Of a stretch of 64,000 bases of DNA, positions 22,330-33,519 are shown one piece after another (position 1 is the first letter of the stretch; every line of letters begins with the position of its first letter). The stretch comes from Verpa conica. Its lineage: Eukaryota > Ascomycota > Pezizomycetes > Pezizales > Morchellaceae. The position numbers and the translations under genes were made by a program. The stretch is taken from assembly GCA_033030425.1 (NCBI GenBank), contig JAUFSD010000010.1:1-64000 (forward strand), read 5' to 3'. The notes under the pieces were generated by a model that was not told where the DNA came from, searched no databases, and was given only the letters and a program-made list of their open reading frames with translations.

Positions 22330-23893
22330 ATGGCCAGGAGGAAGAAACGAGGTCTAGCTATGGTTGATGGTGCTGTTGCTTCGCTGGATACTGGAGGGCC
22401 CCCAGTTTCCAAAAGGCGTTGCATTCCAGGCAGTACTGTCCCGGCGCTGGTTCCCTCTGGACCGAATTCTAGCCCGCACGTCGATGCCGTCCCGGTCAGC
22501 ACGATTCATACCGGCACAACCACCACCGATCCCGCAAAATCATGGGGTGCTTACTTTTCCGAAGTTGGATTGATCAAGCTAGGAATAAGACTTTTTAAAC
22601 CATGGAACTCATCTGGCCGCAAGTCCCTACGCCGAAACTTTTCCCATCTAACGCCTACAGAGTACATAACAGAATCTTTCAACCTAAAGGACGAGATGCG
22701 TGCTTCCAAAAAGGTCCAACCTAATGAAGCTAACTTATCCGACTTTGAAGATAAGAACGAATCCACACTTACGCCAATCAAAGACAGCTCTTGTATTATC
22801 CGCGATAATTCGGAGTTAGTACCCCATAATTACAAGATATTGGGGCAAGCCATTTGTACTAATTAGGGATATAGGGCAGCTGAACCTTTGGTTGTGAAAG
22901 TAGGTGCTATGCCTTTAGGCAATAACCGGTTCACCTCAGCAGTTCCCCAGGCCTTGTCCGCGAGCTTGCTGTTTTCTACCCTCTCGTATATTGCCAACTG
23001 TAGTAGCGGTTCCATTGTCCAAGACTCGGTACGCCACCCTGCAAGCCAGAACGATCACTCTGCCGACCAGAACGACCACCCTGCCGACCAGAGCAAGACA
23101 CGACGAGGGGGTCCCATTCCTCGTCCCCCAAATAGTGGATCATGCCACCATATACATATCCAACATTGTGCTAGGAACGACAATGAGGTTAAAAATATTC
23201 GACTATTTCGTGGCCCTGTTGGCACTTGGGATTCTCGTACCACAAGTGAGCCACTATATAATTACCTTCAGGGCATTTATCCCCTAACAGAACTACTTGG
23301 GGTTCTATTTAAGTCTGTGTTATTGGGGTCTTGGGAAAAGTATGATAAAGTAAGGAGGAAAATGCCAGCTGGGTTTGGGGGAGATCTATTTGGACTATGG
23401 AGATCAAGGGCAATTGTTGTAGATTCTATGACAAATGTCCATAGAGATCTGAAAGATGTTTGCTATGGCTGGTGTGCAATTGTTCCTCTAGGCGACTTCC
23501 AAGGGGGAGATGTTTGCCTACCAGGGCTAGGCTACCGGATAACACTTCCTGTCGGTAAGTTCGGCGAATAGCTTAGACCCGTTCGCTTTTATCCAATAGC
23601 TTAGACTCATTCGGGTTTATGCTACACCGTATATACTAACTTATACTACCATAGGCTCAATTCTATTCCTTCGATCGCATATCATCCCACATTATATCGG
23701 ATATTGGTCAGGTCACCGTTTTAGTATTGTTCATTTCAGTCACCAAAGCACGTTTGACTATTACACTCAGGTAACTGGGGAACGCCTATTCGACTACGAG
23801 GATATGCCCGGCTGGTGGCGCACGAGTCGGCCAAACAATGGTAGGTCCGCGCTATCTACCTCATTAGGTGCCAAACTGTTGATACGTTTATAG
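22330..23893 (+). CDS. 2OG-Fe(II) dioxygenase, TET/JBP-like
   Basis: ATG at 22330 with a basic start (MARRKKRG). Without splicing, an in-frame TAG (22864-22866) would break it; an 87-bp intron at 22793-22879 (GTATTA donor, TACTAAT branch, GGCAG acceptor, phase 1) removes it. A second intron, 23555-23654 (GTAAGT, CTAAC, ATAG), is in phase. The result is about 458 residues. The C-terminal half is a double-stranded beta-helix oxygenase: VHRDLKD carries the iron-binding H342 and D344, followed by GDFQGGDVCLPGLG; the last exon gives SHIIPH with a distal His (H392 most likely) and GHRFSIVHF with R401 for 2-oxoglutarate. This spacing matches the fungal TET/JBP-like family described beside transposons. 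Expected to oxidise a modified base such as 5-methylcytosine in nuclear DNA, by homology only. The first intron's donor is weak, so a disabled gene is an alternative. Confidence 0.75.
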
Positions 23894-24469
23894 CATCGAC
23901 TGAATAATTCGATAAGACTACTGATTGAGAGATAGTTCGCCTCCGGTGTGTGCAATGCAAGTAGGGCCCCTTGTGTTGTACACACCATTGGCGAACTGTC
24001 CATAGGCCTCTTGCTTAGTACTAGCGGCACTACTCAGCTGTAGGGAACCTCTGATCCTGCTATCTACCAGTATACTGATATGAAATGTGTAGTATTTCTT
24101 CTGGACGCTTACTTGAGTTTATTTGTTTCTCAGCTGGATGTGTTTATTGGTGGATATTCAATTTATGTATTCAAGGCGAGATTTTGTAGTTTGGGTGCAG
24201 CCTGTTTTACATTTACCAATTACCAATTATCTAATATTTTTTAAAAGCTTTTATTTTAAGGTACAAGAGGGCCTTGCCGTTTCTATATAAGGCATCAACT
24301 AGATTGTGCGCACTTGAGAAGATATATAAGAACAGCCGGCATACAACCCATGGCTACTGCGTATAACCGATTTGCCAGTGAAACCAGCCATAGAACCTAA
24401 AATATTGATTTCGTTAGTATTGCTCGTGCCCGTAGTGGCGGTCACCCATTTGCGCTAATGCTCATTGTT

Positions 24470-25000
24470 CCCCCGTACGGGCAGGCAAACAAAGTCAATA
24501 TATAAACACCCTTGGCCGTATGAGTTAATAAATAATAGCTACCAGCAAACCCGCTTCCCCCGTACGGACTGATCGGTTGTGTAAACCGATATATATATTA
24601 TCTCCGCACGGGCCAATTACAATAATTAATCAATACACCCACTTCCCCGCACGGGTCGATAAATAGCAATATCCAATAAGAGCGCTTCTCCGTACGGACC
24701 GATATGTTGTGTAAATTGATATACAGTCACACCTCGCTATAAGAAACCTCGTTATAAGAAAAACCTTGCTGTAAGAAACTTTTTCCAGGTCAATTCTGAT
24801 TTTTCTACACCAAATTTACCCTTGCTATAAGGGATATCTTCGGAAAACTTGCTATAAGAAACGAAATCGGCTGAGTTCTTGGCGTTTCTTATAGCGAGGT
24901 GCAACTGTATATATTATCTCCGCACGGGCCTAATTCAATAATAAACCCGATATCTCTGTACAAGCAGGCTTCTAACTCATCGATAAATCAATCGCCTCCG
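24470..25000. repeat. Degenerate tandem array with cgtacgg/cgcacgg motifs
   Basis: Motifs such as ttcccccgtacggactgat, atctccgcacgggcc and cttctccgtacggaccgat recur about every 40-60 bp, alternating with tgtgtaaa(c/t)(c/t)gatata segments. One unit is split by the MITE at 24724-24907. Confidence 0.65.
24724..24907. mobile_element. pogo-like MITE, 184 bp, TA duplication
   Basis: Terminal inverted repeats of about 24 bp (24724-24747 and 24884-24907) differ at two positions and contain cacctcgctataagaaac. TA flanks lie at 24722-24723 and 24908-24909. Ends begin with CAGT, and the inner cgctataagaa is the complement of ttcttatagcg found subterminally in the pogo element at 11012-13308. Non-coding. 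Inserted into a repeat unit whose unbroken version is at about 24570-24615. Confidence 0.88.
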
Positions 25001-25009
25001 TACAATACC

Positions 25010-25080
25010 ATCCAACTTAGTCTCGTGCCTAGCCCCATTATTTGCTATGCAGCACTGTAGGGTCTGGTGATTGCCCCCAG
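25010..25080. repeat. Fragment shared with 57150-57220
   Basis: The sequence tctcgtgcctagccccattatttgct and what follows align with tctcgtgctcagccctattatttgct at about 57165, at roughly three quarters identity by eye. Confidence 0.5.
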
Positions 25081-25508
25081 AGCGTATCCAATTCTTTTTT
25101 TCGGCATTCTTCGGGCATATCATAGCTCGGAACCTCTCGAAGAAATTCTAGTACTTTTCGGAAGCACCCTGGACTTATTGAGCCAACGCTTGCTCTCCTA
25201 GCTTTGGTCGGTTCTTTTTCGGGCATATAATTTTTCTCCTAACTTGTGGTAAGTAATTTCAGAGCTCAAAAAGAACTCCCGAGCCCCCTAAGGGCCTCCG
25301 AACGTTGCGGAGACTTTCGGAGGTGGTTACCAGGCAGCAAATATATGGGGCTGGGCACGAGACTGCATTTAACTGAACTTAATTTTATTTTGCTAACTTT
25401 ATTGATAATGGTTTTTTGCGGCCGGCCTCGCTAAAGTTTAGGCTGTATGGAAACAGCCTAGAGGAACACAAAAAGATACAGAAACAATCTGGAATCATTT
25501 AACCCCCC

Positions 25509-28500
25509 TTACTTAGCTGAAGACTCCCCCGCCTTCTGTGAATTCTTTTTCCTACTAGCTGGCTTCGCAACCCCCCTTCGTGGATTCCTTCTTGGAGACT
25601 CTCCATTTCCTCCTTTCTTAGCCGTTGAAATGGTACGGAGAGGGCCTTTTTTCTTCGGCCCTCCGCTCCCCCATTCCTCAATAGAATTCATAGGTGGAAC
25701 AGGTTCATCCCCATCTATAGTATCATTCGAGATAGGGACGTTCATAGCGCTGGGCTTTGGTTGGGGTGCAGGCAATGTGACGTCGTCTGGTGAAAAAAGT
25801 ATAGTCGCGAAGAGCAGTGGAAGCATTGAACCGTCGGAGACTGTAGAATATAGTTAGATTGCACCGCTCTTTTAAAGCACCATAATATTTTATATTATTC
25901 CAAGCGCATCTCAGTTTTATACCCGTGGAAAAGAGCAAAGGATTGGACCCTTACCTGCAAGATAATCAATTCCTGAAAGCGCAAGGTTATCCTGACCGGT
26001 CCCAGTGGTGTCATCGGCATGTGAATTGCTGCGTTTGTCTTCCAGGTTGCCAAATTCATCGGACATGTCACCTCCGTCATCATCCTCGCCACTTTCCTCG
26101 TCCTCCTTCTCCGAACCGCCGGTTCCTTCATCTAGCTGCCCCGCTCCGCCCCCTACTACCTGCACTTCCAGATCTACGACATGATCCAAACCGATGTCCT
26201 CTTGATGGAAGGCATCCCCCTCCTCCTCCCCCTCCTCCTCCTCCTCCTCCTCCTCCTCCTCCTCCTCCTCCTCTTCCTCCTCCTCCTCGCTCTGGCCTCG
26301 CACTGCTAATGAGATATCAGTATTAGATTGCTATTATTAGACTGTGGTTGTAGAAATTTCACTTATCTCCACAGGGTCATAAGCACCTAGATCAATAACT
26401 TCTTCCTCCATGTCGGTATCTAAATCGTTGCTAGTGCTATAATGAGAATTAGCATATTTACCATATATCACGTAACAGCAGTATAAGTAACCCTCGACCC
26501 AATATTTCACCAGCTTCCTCAAATGCATTCAACATATCACTTTCGTCAATACAGTCATCCACAAATTCGTCATCCAGCTGTGATAGCAGGGGCCATAGTC
26601 CAGTTCTCGGGCCAAATATAGGCCTCCCATCTCTGAATGGCCTAAAAAAACACCATATCCAGTCCCGTTTGATAAACCAGGAAAGAGTGGTTCGTTCCGC
26701 ATCATCGGCTATGTCCAAAACCTTTCCTTGAGACTTCTCCCCATGGAAAACCTCATGCATGTTGATAAGCTTGTATGATTGCTGGAACTCAGGGAGCCAA
26801 ATCTGGGGTATACCGCCCGAGCGTGCTTCAATAGGCTGACCGCGTGGACAAACCTCGCCAAAAGGCTCCATCTCTGCAGACGTCCTCGTAGGCAAAGCGT
26901 TATGGACAATCTTATATATCTTACTGACCTCCCCGTTGGACATACCAGGCCGACAGATTTGTATTGCTTCCGTAATTTTGCGTTTGTCGAAGGTGGCGGC
27001 AGCTGATTCAGGGTCCATAGTAGAGACAGGCACATCACAAAAGTTCGGGCCAATCCCGATAGCAATAGCGTTCTCAGGATAAAAGCAGAAAAGCTTTACT
27101 AGCCTCCACAAGCGCTTCCACTCTGGAATCGAAAACCTTTTGTTATATAAACGTATGTCTCCTTCAGACATCTTTTGCAAAGGTATCTTCATGGCCCAGG
27201 ACTCAGGTTCAATTCCAGGGACATCCTTCCGGCCGTATACCTTGTATAAAGCAAAGAAGTTTGCTATGACAAATAGCCATACTTGCTGGTAAGCAGACAT
27301 TTTGTATGCAATGTCTGACAGACGCCCGTCAATCTCTTTCAGTGTATTCCCATTGAAACTGTATTGCGGATACTCTTTTCTATTGGGGTATGCCATATTA
27401 GGTTTGAAGCCGATGGACTTGAAGGTTTGTGCTAGACTAGGCTTAGTTGCTTTCGTGGTGGCAAACTCTGCCGAAAGCCAAAACGCGACATCGCCCACGA
27501 TACGGGAGAAACTCTCTAGCGAACAGATATCGTTCCAGAACGTATTGAGGGATATAATACGATAGTCGATCTTCATGATACGGTCTAGGAGAAGAGCCCG
27601 TATAGCTTGATCAGTAATCTTGAAGAAAAGGCCGCCGTGGTTCATTTGGTGGGCAACGGCCTCCGCATCTTCGCTAAAGCGGGCAGGGGCTTTGCCTTCA
27701 AGAAACCTAACAGACTCCTCCTCCAAAGAATCGAAGAAGCATGGTACTCCCGCACTGATATAATCCCATATATGACAGACGCGGGTCATATAGTTAACCA
27801 TCTCGTTCTGCGCACGCATAGGCATGATTTTCGTGAGACGACCTTGGGTAAAACTACTCCACGTCCCTCTGTTCTTAAGGTTTCTGGTAAAAACACTACT
27901 CATTCTCGGGTTATTAAGAAGCTGTAAAATTTTCCCCCTACAACCATTAGACCCAATTAGCCCATCTATTGAACTATGTTGGTTGTTTTTCTTATAAAAA
28001 ACCAAGTTAGTCCAAATCTCAGCCAGTGTAGGAACCAACGAAAGTTCAATAACATTAGACCTCAGCTTTTCCTTCGCTGAAGCCGATATCCCTATACGTA
28101 ACAGGGTCAGCCAAAGATCTGGTATAGGTACAAGAGACTAGGATTATGGAAGATCCCGTACTGTCACAGTCATATAGTTCTACTACCCACCACCGATCCC
28201 TTTCCTCGCTAAAAAGGTCACGAACTGCGTGGATTCGATGTTGCCCTGATTGGGCTTCAACACATACCCCCGCAGGCATGACGAGTAATGGGAACCGTGA
28301 GCCTGCATCGCTAGCATCCTGATCGGGGGCAGTGACGGTATTCGGAGCGAGCGGATCGATTCCAATGCTCCTTATTGTAGCCTGAACAGCTTCATCAAAC
28401 ACCTGCCTCGAGACGATTGCCGCAATATGATGCTCAGATAGGCACCTTTTTAAGCCAGATGCTTGGAATGCATCTACCATTTTTGCAACGTGCTCCCTTG

Positions 28501-28909
28501 AAACACGGCGCTGATCCGTAGTATCAGACCCTTTCCACTGAAAATCAAACGAGGTAACCGACATCCGGAAGACGCCGAGTAAATTCTCCTTAATATTGCG
28601 GTCGATGGAAACCAGTTCTCGTTCTTTGTTTCTTGCGATATCTGCCATGTCGGTCTTGTCGAGACTCTTCGCAACCGTGGCCGCCTTAGAAAGCCTAGAG
28701 CGCTTCGCTTTCGCTTTCGTCCCCGATTCCCCAGTATTTTTTGAGCCGGAGGCCCCAGAACCCAAACCGGTGCTTCCTGGTTTGAGATTGTTTGGATCTT
28801 TTGGGACGTTTGCATATGTTTTTGGACTATTTGGCCTCGCCTTCTTCGGTTGCTTCGGAGCCGGTTTCCCAGAGGATGATGGATTTGTTGCTTTGCGTTT
28901 AGAGGCCAT
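25509..28909 (-). CDS. ParB/DGQHR-like protein, copy 3 (divergent)
   Basis: ATG at 28909 opens a Lys/Pro/Ser-rich basic tail (MASKRKATNPSSS). Exon 1 ends at 28162 with a GTACGG donor; the acceptor at 28093-28092 (GTATAG) continues in phase at 28091, giving a 70-bp intron. Exon 1 carries a ParB-like N domain: RRVSREHVAKMVDAFQ, then EAQSGQHRIHAVRDL near 28250 (the DGQHR motif with D changed to S), then DRWWVVELYDCD. The long exon 2 (28091 to about 26500) is a large helical region including NVIELSLVPTLAEIW and GGLFFKITD. The C-terminus appears to continue through short introns into an acidic, poly-Glu part (about 26300-26220) and, after a clear GTAAGG...TCTAAC...TACAG intron (about 25955-25850), a basic tail ending KKNSQKAGESSAK at 25509. 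No stop or frameshift seen in the two main exons. Exact introns between 26530 and 26300 are uncertain. Role unknown. Confidence 0.65.
26221..26290. repeat. (CTC)n trinucleotide tract encoding poly-Glu
   Basis: About 23 imperfect CTC/CTT units. On the minus strand they read as a run of GAG/GAA codons in the acidic segment of the ParB-like copy 3. The plus-strand poly-Pro ORF over it is a shadow. Confidence 0.9.
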
Positions 28910-29490
28910 CGTGATGAAGTCTATTAATTGGGCTGGTAGATCAGGAGCGTGCAAAGTTTAAAGAAATCTAGTATTCTTTAGGGCGTACGAAGAGACAGCA
29001 GAGGTGATGCCACTAATTGATAGTTTGTTTGACAAGTGTAAAGATCTGTAAAACACCAGGAAGATCTAGGCAGTGCCAGAAACCATTAGTAAACAGAATG
29101 CCATATTTCTACCTGGGTTGGGATTACCTTAATATAAATGGAAACAAAGATCAATTAATAATGTAAAGAATAGGTTTTCTATGTAGGTCTTCTATATGCA
29201 AAACTGCGTCATGTCTTGGCGTGTGCCTGGCTTGTTGATGACACATCGTCCCACTCAACCAAGTATAATTGATCCTCAACTTGGCACCAAAAAGCAGCGG
29301 TAGTGACAAACGTGCATCTAATTTTGACACCTAAAACCCTTGTATTCGCCTAGTACAAAGTTTACCTACAAAAATCCCATAAAATCAAGTAATAATACAC
29401 TCAAAAAAGACTCCGCTTAAAAAATAAACATTAAGACATCACAAGTAATTCCCACCACAGCTGCCCAACTAACCTATATAGGCAAGAGGT
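28910..29490. other. Intergenic, no gene seen
   Basis: Separates the start of the ParB-like copy 3 from the end of paralogue F2. AT-rich, with no recognisable element. Confidence 0.6.
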
Positions 29491-31855
29491 TTAAAGCTCA
29501 GCATCCGTATCAAAACACGTCGGTAATATAGCTGGTAAACGCTCTGCCTGCCCCATAGCTGCATGAAACATCATCTGCGTATTTGCCAGGAACTCCGCTA
29601 GGTTATTGACCGACCCCTTTACGACCTCCTGTCGAAGATATCAGCGAGCGAAATAAGGAGGGGGGGACTATAGGACTAACTCTCATCTGCCATACCCCAA
29701 CAAGTACTGCAATAAGTTTAGATAGTGGTGACACTATTTCCGGGACTACATATTCGTCACTTCGTTGTAGAAGGCAGACATGACCCTTCCCATACTGTAG
29801 GAACATTCCCCGACAGCGAAGCCCTGCCAGCGAACATTCAGTCCTTCCGCGCCTATATACTGGTGATACTTGACGCTGGGAATGCTAGCTCACCCGCTGT
29901 CAGAAACCCTACACAGACGAACCCCTCCAGCGCCTCCCTGACATGCCGCACCTCCACCTCCAGTCCCCTCATCTGGTCATGTAACAGTTTCGCGAGCTTT
30001 AGCGAGTCCGATGTCCACTTTTTATATTGGTATTCTTTGCTATCCTCTATAGCGCCGTATTCGATCCGGTTGTGGATGATGAGGCCGTCGTATCTATTGC
30101 CGATGTTTTTACGACCTGAAGTGATAGTAGTGGAGTTCTTCCTGTCTGAGTTGGAGGGAGATTGTGACTCAGTGCTGGGAGAGTTTTGTTAGAAATATAT
30201 AGGGTGGATTGACTGGGAGAAGGGAGGCGGTACCGCTTAATGAAAATATTGGGGATATGTTGAAAGCAGCGGTCGAAAATGGGGCCCCAAATATTGATTT
30301 GAAACCAGGCTTCGAGGTTATCAGTGCTCAACATGTGGCCATGTTCATAGAGGATGACCCTAAGAGTAATTAGTTAAGGTAAGGGGAAGGTGGAGGGGTG
30401 AGGGGGAGGGAGACACGAACAAGGAGGTTAAGGCCGAGTGAACCCAGACCCGGTCACCGTTTTTATCGAGCGTGTAGGTCTCTTCGGGAGATAGATAAGG
30501 TGTGGTGATAAGCAGACGACGAAGTTCAGTAGTTGTTTTGACCTTCACTGATTAGCGTCAAATGGAAGTTGGTACGGGTATTAAGTTTTAACCTACATTA
30601 GCAAACTTGTACATAAAAGTCGCCAAAGAATCATCAACCGTCGGCAATGGTAGTAGTCGCGAAACAATAACATCCCATTCCTTCATCTCAAAGAGAGCCT
30701 TAATCGTAGGGTCATCCACATCTAATATATACGAGTGTGCATACGACTCTCTCGGCACCTGTCCAAGTCGCCTAGCCTCATCCGACTGCGACACAACCCA
30801 TGAAAAAAGTATGTCCTCTACGGACCGGCCGCCGGGTAGATTCCATTTCTGATCTGCCGATAATACCTCGTGCTGCTGCTCGTGTAGGTTTAGGGGCTTC
30901 GCGTCGTGGGTTGTTTCTTCCTGTGAGGATGGCTCGTATGGTGGTGGCGGTTCAGACACGTCGGGCTAGAAACGTTAGCGAGAGGCAATAGTTAGTGAAT
31001 AGGAGAACAAACATTTCTATCGCATGCCCGCCCTTTACTACTCCCCTTTGATTTCGAGACCTGCCTGCTACGTGACGAATGTGGTTGTGCTAGACAAAGA
31101 TTAGCCAGCACAACCACCACCAATCGTGCTAGGGTTCCATAAAAGCTTAGCTCTAGACCAACCGAGCCAGATCAGGGCCAGCTGAGAAAGATTCACTCAA
31201 GACTGGCCGAGCAGGCAGGGCAGTAGCCTAATCAGAATGGTAAAAAGGATCGACCGGGCCAGATCAAGGCTACCCGGAACGCTAAGAAGGCTCAGCTCCA
31301 GGTTAACCAAGCAGGCAGGGCCACCCATACCGAGTGAGGGAGTAGAACTTCAGACCAACCGAGCCAGATCAGGGCCAGCTGCAATGCCGAGAAGGCTTTA
31401 CCCAAGACTGACCGAGCAGGCAAGGCCAGCTGGATTGCCGATCACCGAAAGTGGCTGAGGTTGAGAGTACATCCAAGCGTAGATGGTGGTGGTTGTACTG
31501 TAATAGATGGACTAGAGTAATAAAAAAAGGGATACATACATACTTGCTTATGTCTATTCCTTACCACTATAGCAGCCTCAGACCTATCAGGATTTTTATC
31601 AGTGTTGGCGATCCTCAGTAATTCCCTGAGCCACATGTCCCTACACTGCACGTGGACGGCCTCATCACCACCCCAGAAATTCACAAAGTTCCACTCCGAA
31701 TAATGCGTCTCGTCAAGATATGTCCTACATCGTTTTCGGAGTGCGGTGGTCTCGGGATCGCGAAATCTGGGCCGACGTTTCCCGGCGGGGGTTTTTGCCG
31801 GTGTAGATTGAGGGGCTATGTGAGGAGGGGTAGTTGTCGGAGTGGCGGCTGCCAT
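29491..31855 (-). CDS. Predicted PD-(D/E)XK-like protein, paralogue F2, multi-exon
   Basis: Start MAAATPTTTPPH at 31855 (upstream ATGs are possible), stop at 29493-29491. Same exon order as F1: exon 1 with KRCRTYLDETHYSEWNFVNFW ending at a GTAAGG donor; an intron holding a minisatellite (about 31140-31440); a basic exon with SKSKGSSKG near 31080-31020; 30959-30597 with ESYAHSYILDVDDPTIKALF; 30548-30450 with GDRVWVHSALTSLF; NLEAWFQINIWGPIFDRCFQ near 30320-30260; NRYDGLIIHNRIEYGAIEDSK near 30110-30030, then SLKLAKLLHDQMRGLEVEV and VCVGFLTAG; LQYGKGHVCLLQRS near 29800; and the end TCFDTDAEL. YDG and EDSK fit the PD-(D/E)XK layout. Conserved blocks shared with F1 across all exons suggest purifying selection. 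No frameshift was noted inside the conserved blocks. Function unproven; a nuclease role is inferred from motif layout only. Confidence 0.65.
31140..31440. repeat. Diverged minisatellite in the first intron of F2
   Basis: Units contain (c/t)agctccag(g/a)ttaacc, accgagccagatcagggccagctg and gaccgagcaggcagggcc. They resemble the F1 intron units (taactccagaccgaccgaccgtgaaggcc), so both probably descend from one intronic array duplicated with the gene. Confidence 0.75.
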
Positions 31856-32699
31856 GGGTGCAGATAGAAGGTGATGTGGGTGCAATGGGGGCAGGCGTGG
31901 GTATTTATCCGACCGTAGGAAGGGCGCAAGCGAGGAATGCATGGAACTGCCAAGAGTATATGTACAGGGCTCTGTCGCCAATACATATTATCCCGGATGA
32001 CTGCCAAGTGGCCTGGTTGTTGATTAGTCATTGATGACGTAGCTTGGAAAGAGAGCTAGACTAGCTTGGAGGAAAAGGATAAAAGCGGAGGGAAGGAAAT
32101 GACTTCTCCCCCTTGGGTTGCTCAACCAATAGAAGAATTATCATTGATCCTTGTTCAAATCTTCTGCCTGTGACTACAAGGTCTCCCTTAGTTATATGTG
32201 TATTAAATCCTATTATCTAGAGTATAGTGAACTGAAAATATTTGGCCCAAAAGGAATGAATACAGTACATAGTTCGAGATTAAATTCACTTTCTACTAGT
32301 TCAATAGGAGCGAGCGAGGGAGCATGGACTCTTACACTCTACGAGGCGGAGGGAGGGAGAATACAGGTTCCGACAATACAGGTTCCGATAGTAGACCCAA
32401 AAAGCGAATACCAACCAATACTTACGTATCATGCATTGGAGGTAAGGTAGCCTAGGTTACATTTGCTCTTTTGCTACGGGATTGGATAACGGAGGGCGTG
32501 AAAAGTATCGTCGGATTACGTCGACCCGAGAAACTGGTAAGTAAGTATAATTGCTAAATTTCTTAAGAATTGGAGTATACCATGATCAGCTAATCTTTTA
32601 TAACTATCCGCACTTTTCGGGTAATGCACTGCATCTATTTTTTTAATAGCCCGTGGTACCGGATTAGACTGGCGAGGTGGGGTAGGATCCCCGGTATCC
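31856..32699. other. Intergenic, no gene seen
   Basis: Upstream of paralogue F2 and downstream of the small gene at 32700. Short ORFs only. Nothing recognised. Confidence 0.55.
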
Positions 32700-32984
32700 T
32701 TACACCATTGTTAGTAGAGGATCCCAACTAGTTGAGGTAGCGTAGATGAGAAATAAAATCACCTGTGATAGGAAGAGCTGCTCGGTTGAGTGTTCTTCAC
32801 GTTTTCCTATGAGGCTTTTTATTTTTTCGGCGCGTAACTTTTCCCGGGCTTCAGTAGCCTTGCATCTGGCTTCATATCGTTTTATCGATGCCACCCTACG
32901 ATTCTCTGTATCTACTTCCCACTGGGAGCGTTTGAGAACACTCTCAGAGCCGATACCTATAACACTCTGTTCTTCATGCACCAT
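32700..32984 (-). CDS. Small hypothetical charged protein
   Basis: 94 codons from ATG at 32984. Contains a strongly charged helical stretch (RRVASIKRYEARCKATEAREKLRAE is its core, split here across Arg/Glu repeats) and a hydrophobic C-terminal part. It resembles the coiled-coil style of the gene at 33520-34155 on the same strand. Not recognised; could be an exon of a larger gene or chance. Confidence 0.25.
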   Translation of the reverse strand: MVHEEQSVIGIGSESVLKRSQWEVDTENRRVASIKRYEARCKATEAREKLRAEKIKSLIGKREEHSTEQLFLSQVILFLIYATSTSWDPLLTMV

Positions 32985-33030
32985 AACCGTTGCTGTAAAT
33001 AAATGGATATTTTGTAGTTGGTCGGATGGG

Positions 33031-33074
33031 GTGGTGGGATAGTGGGGTAGTGGGGTAGTGGGGTAGTGGGGTGG
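33031..33074. repeat. Short GGGGTAGT minisatellite
   Basis: Four to five units of agtggggt in tandem. A further purine tract, (gaagg)n, lies near 33250-33275. Both are in non-coding sequence. Confidence 0.8.
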
Positions 33075-33519
33075 AAATGAAGTTATGTTAATTAATTATA
33101 AATAAGGATGGGACTATAGAGAGTTTTAGACATATAGAAGAGCCTAGAATAATATTGAGAGTTATATAGAGGTATAACATAGTAAAATATTAAAGAAGTA
33201 GAGAAGACATGGAAAGTATAGATTATGAAATTAGATGAATTGAATTATAGAAGAGAAGAGAAGGGAAGGGAAGGGAAGGATAAAGTAAGCGATAGAGGAG
33301 CCAGTTTCTATTACCCCGTGCATGCTTTTGTTGGCTATAGGTTGTGGTAGAATGAACCTGATTATGTTTCACTTTGTGGTACAGAGCCAACGGCGTTAAC
33401 TTATTAATTAAAATTCATAATCTGAGAAGTGACTTAATTATCCAAGTAGGTAAGTGAATCTATAGAGGGATTTTGATATCCATATATGGTAGACTTCAAA
33501 GATAATACAATTTACTGTT

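Larger units (their letters stand above)
23894..25508. other. Non-coding repeat region
   Basis: Contains a loose array of (t/c)ccgtacgg(g/a)cc-type motifs (about 24470-25000), the MITE at 24724-24907, and a segment at 25010-25080 that recurs near 57150. A short ORF at 25226-25038 (-) ends DPTVLHSK, and the homologous segment at 57.2 kb ends PTMLHSK; this may be the tail of an old repeat-encoded protein. No intact gene seen. Confidence 0.55.

Noticed and set aside
22864..22866. In-frame TAG taken as proof that the dioxygenase is a pseudogene
   Set aside because: An in-phase 87-bp intron with a well-placed branch site removes it, and all catalytic residues downstream are intact.
25925..26326. 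Plus-strand ORF with a long poly-Pro run
   Set aside because: Shadow of the minus-strand poly-Glu segment over the CTC repeat.
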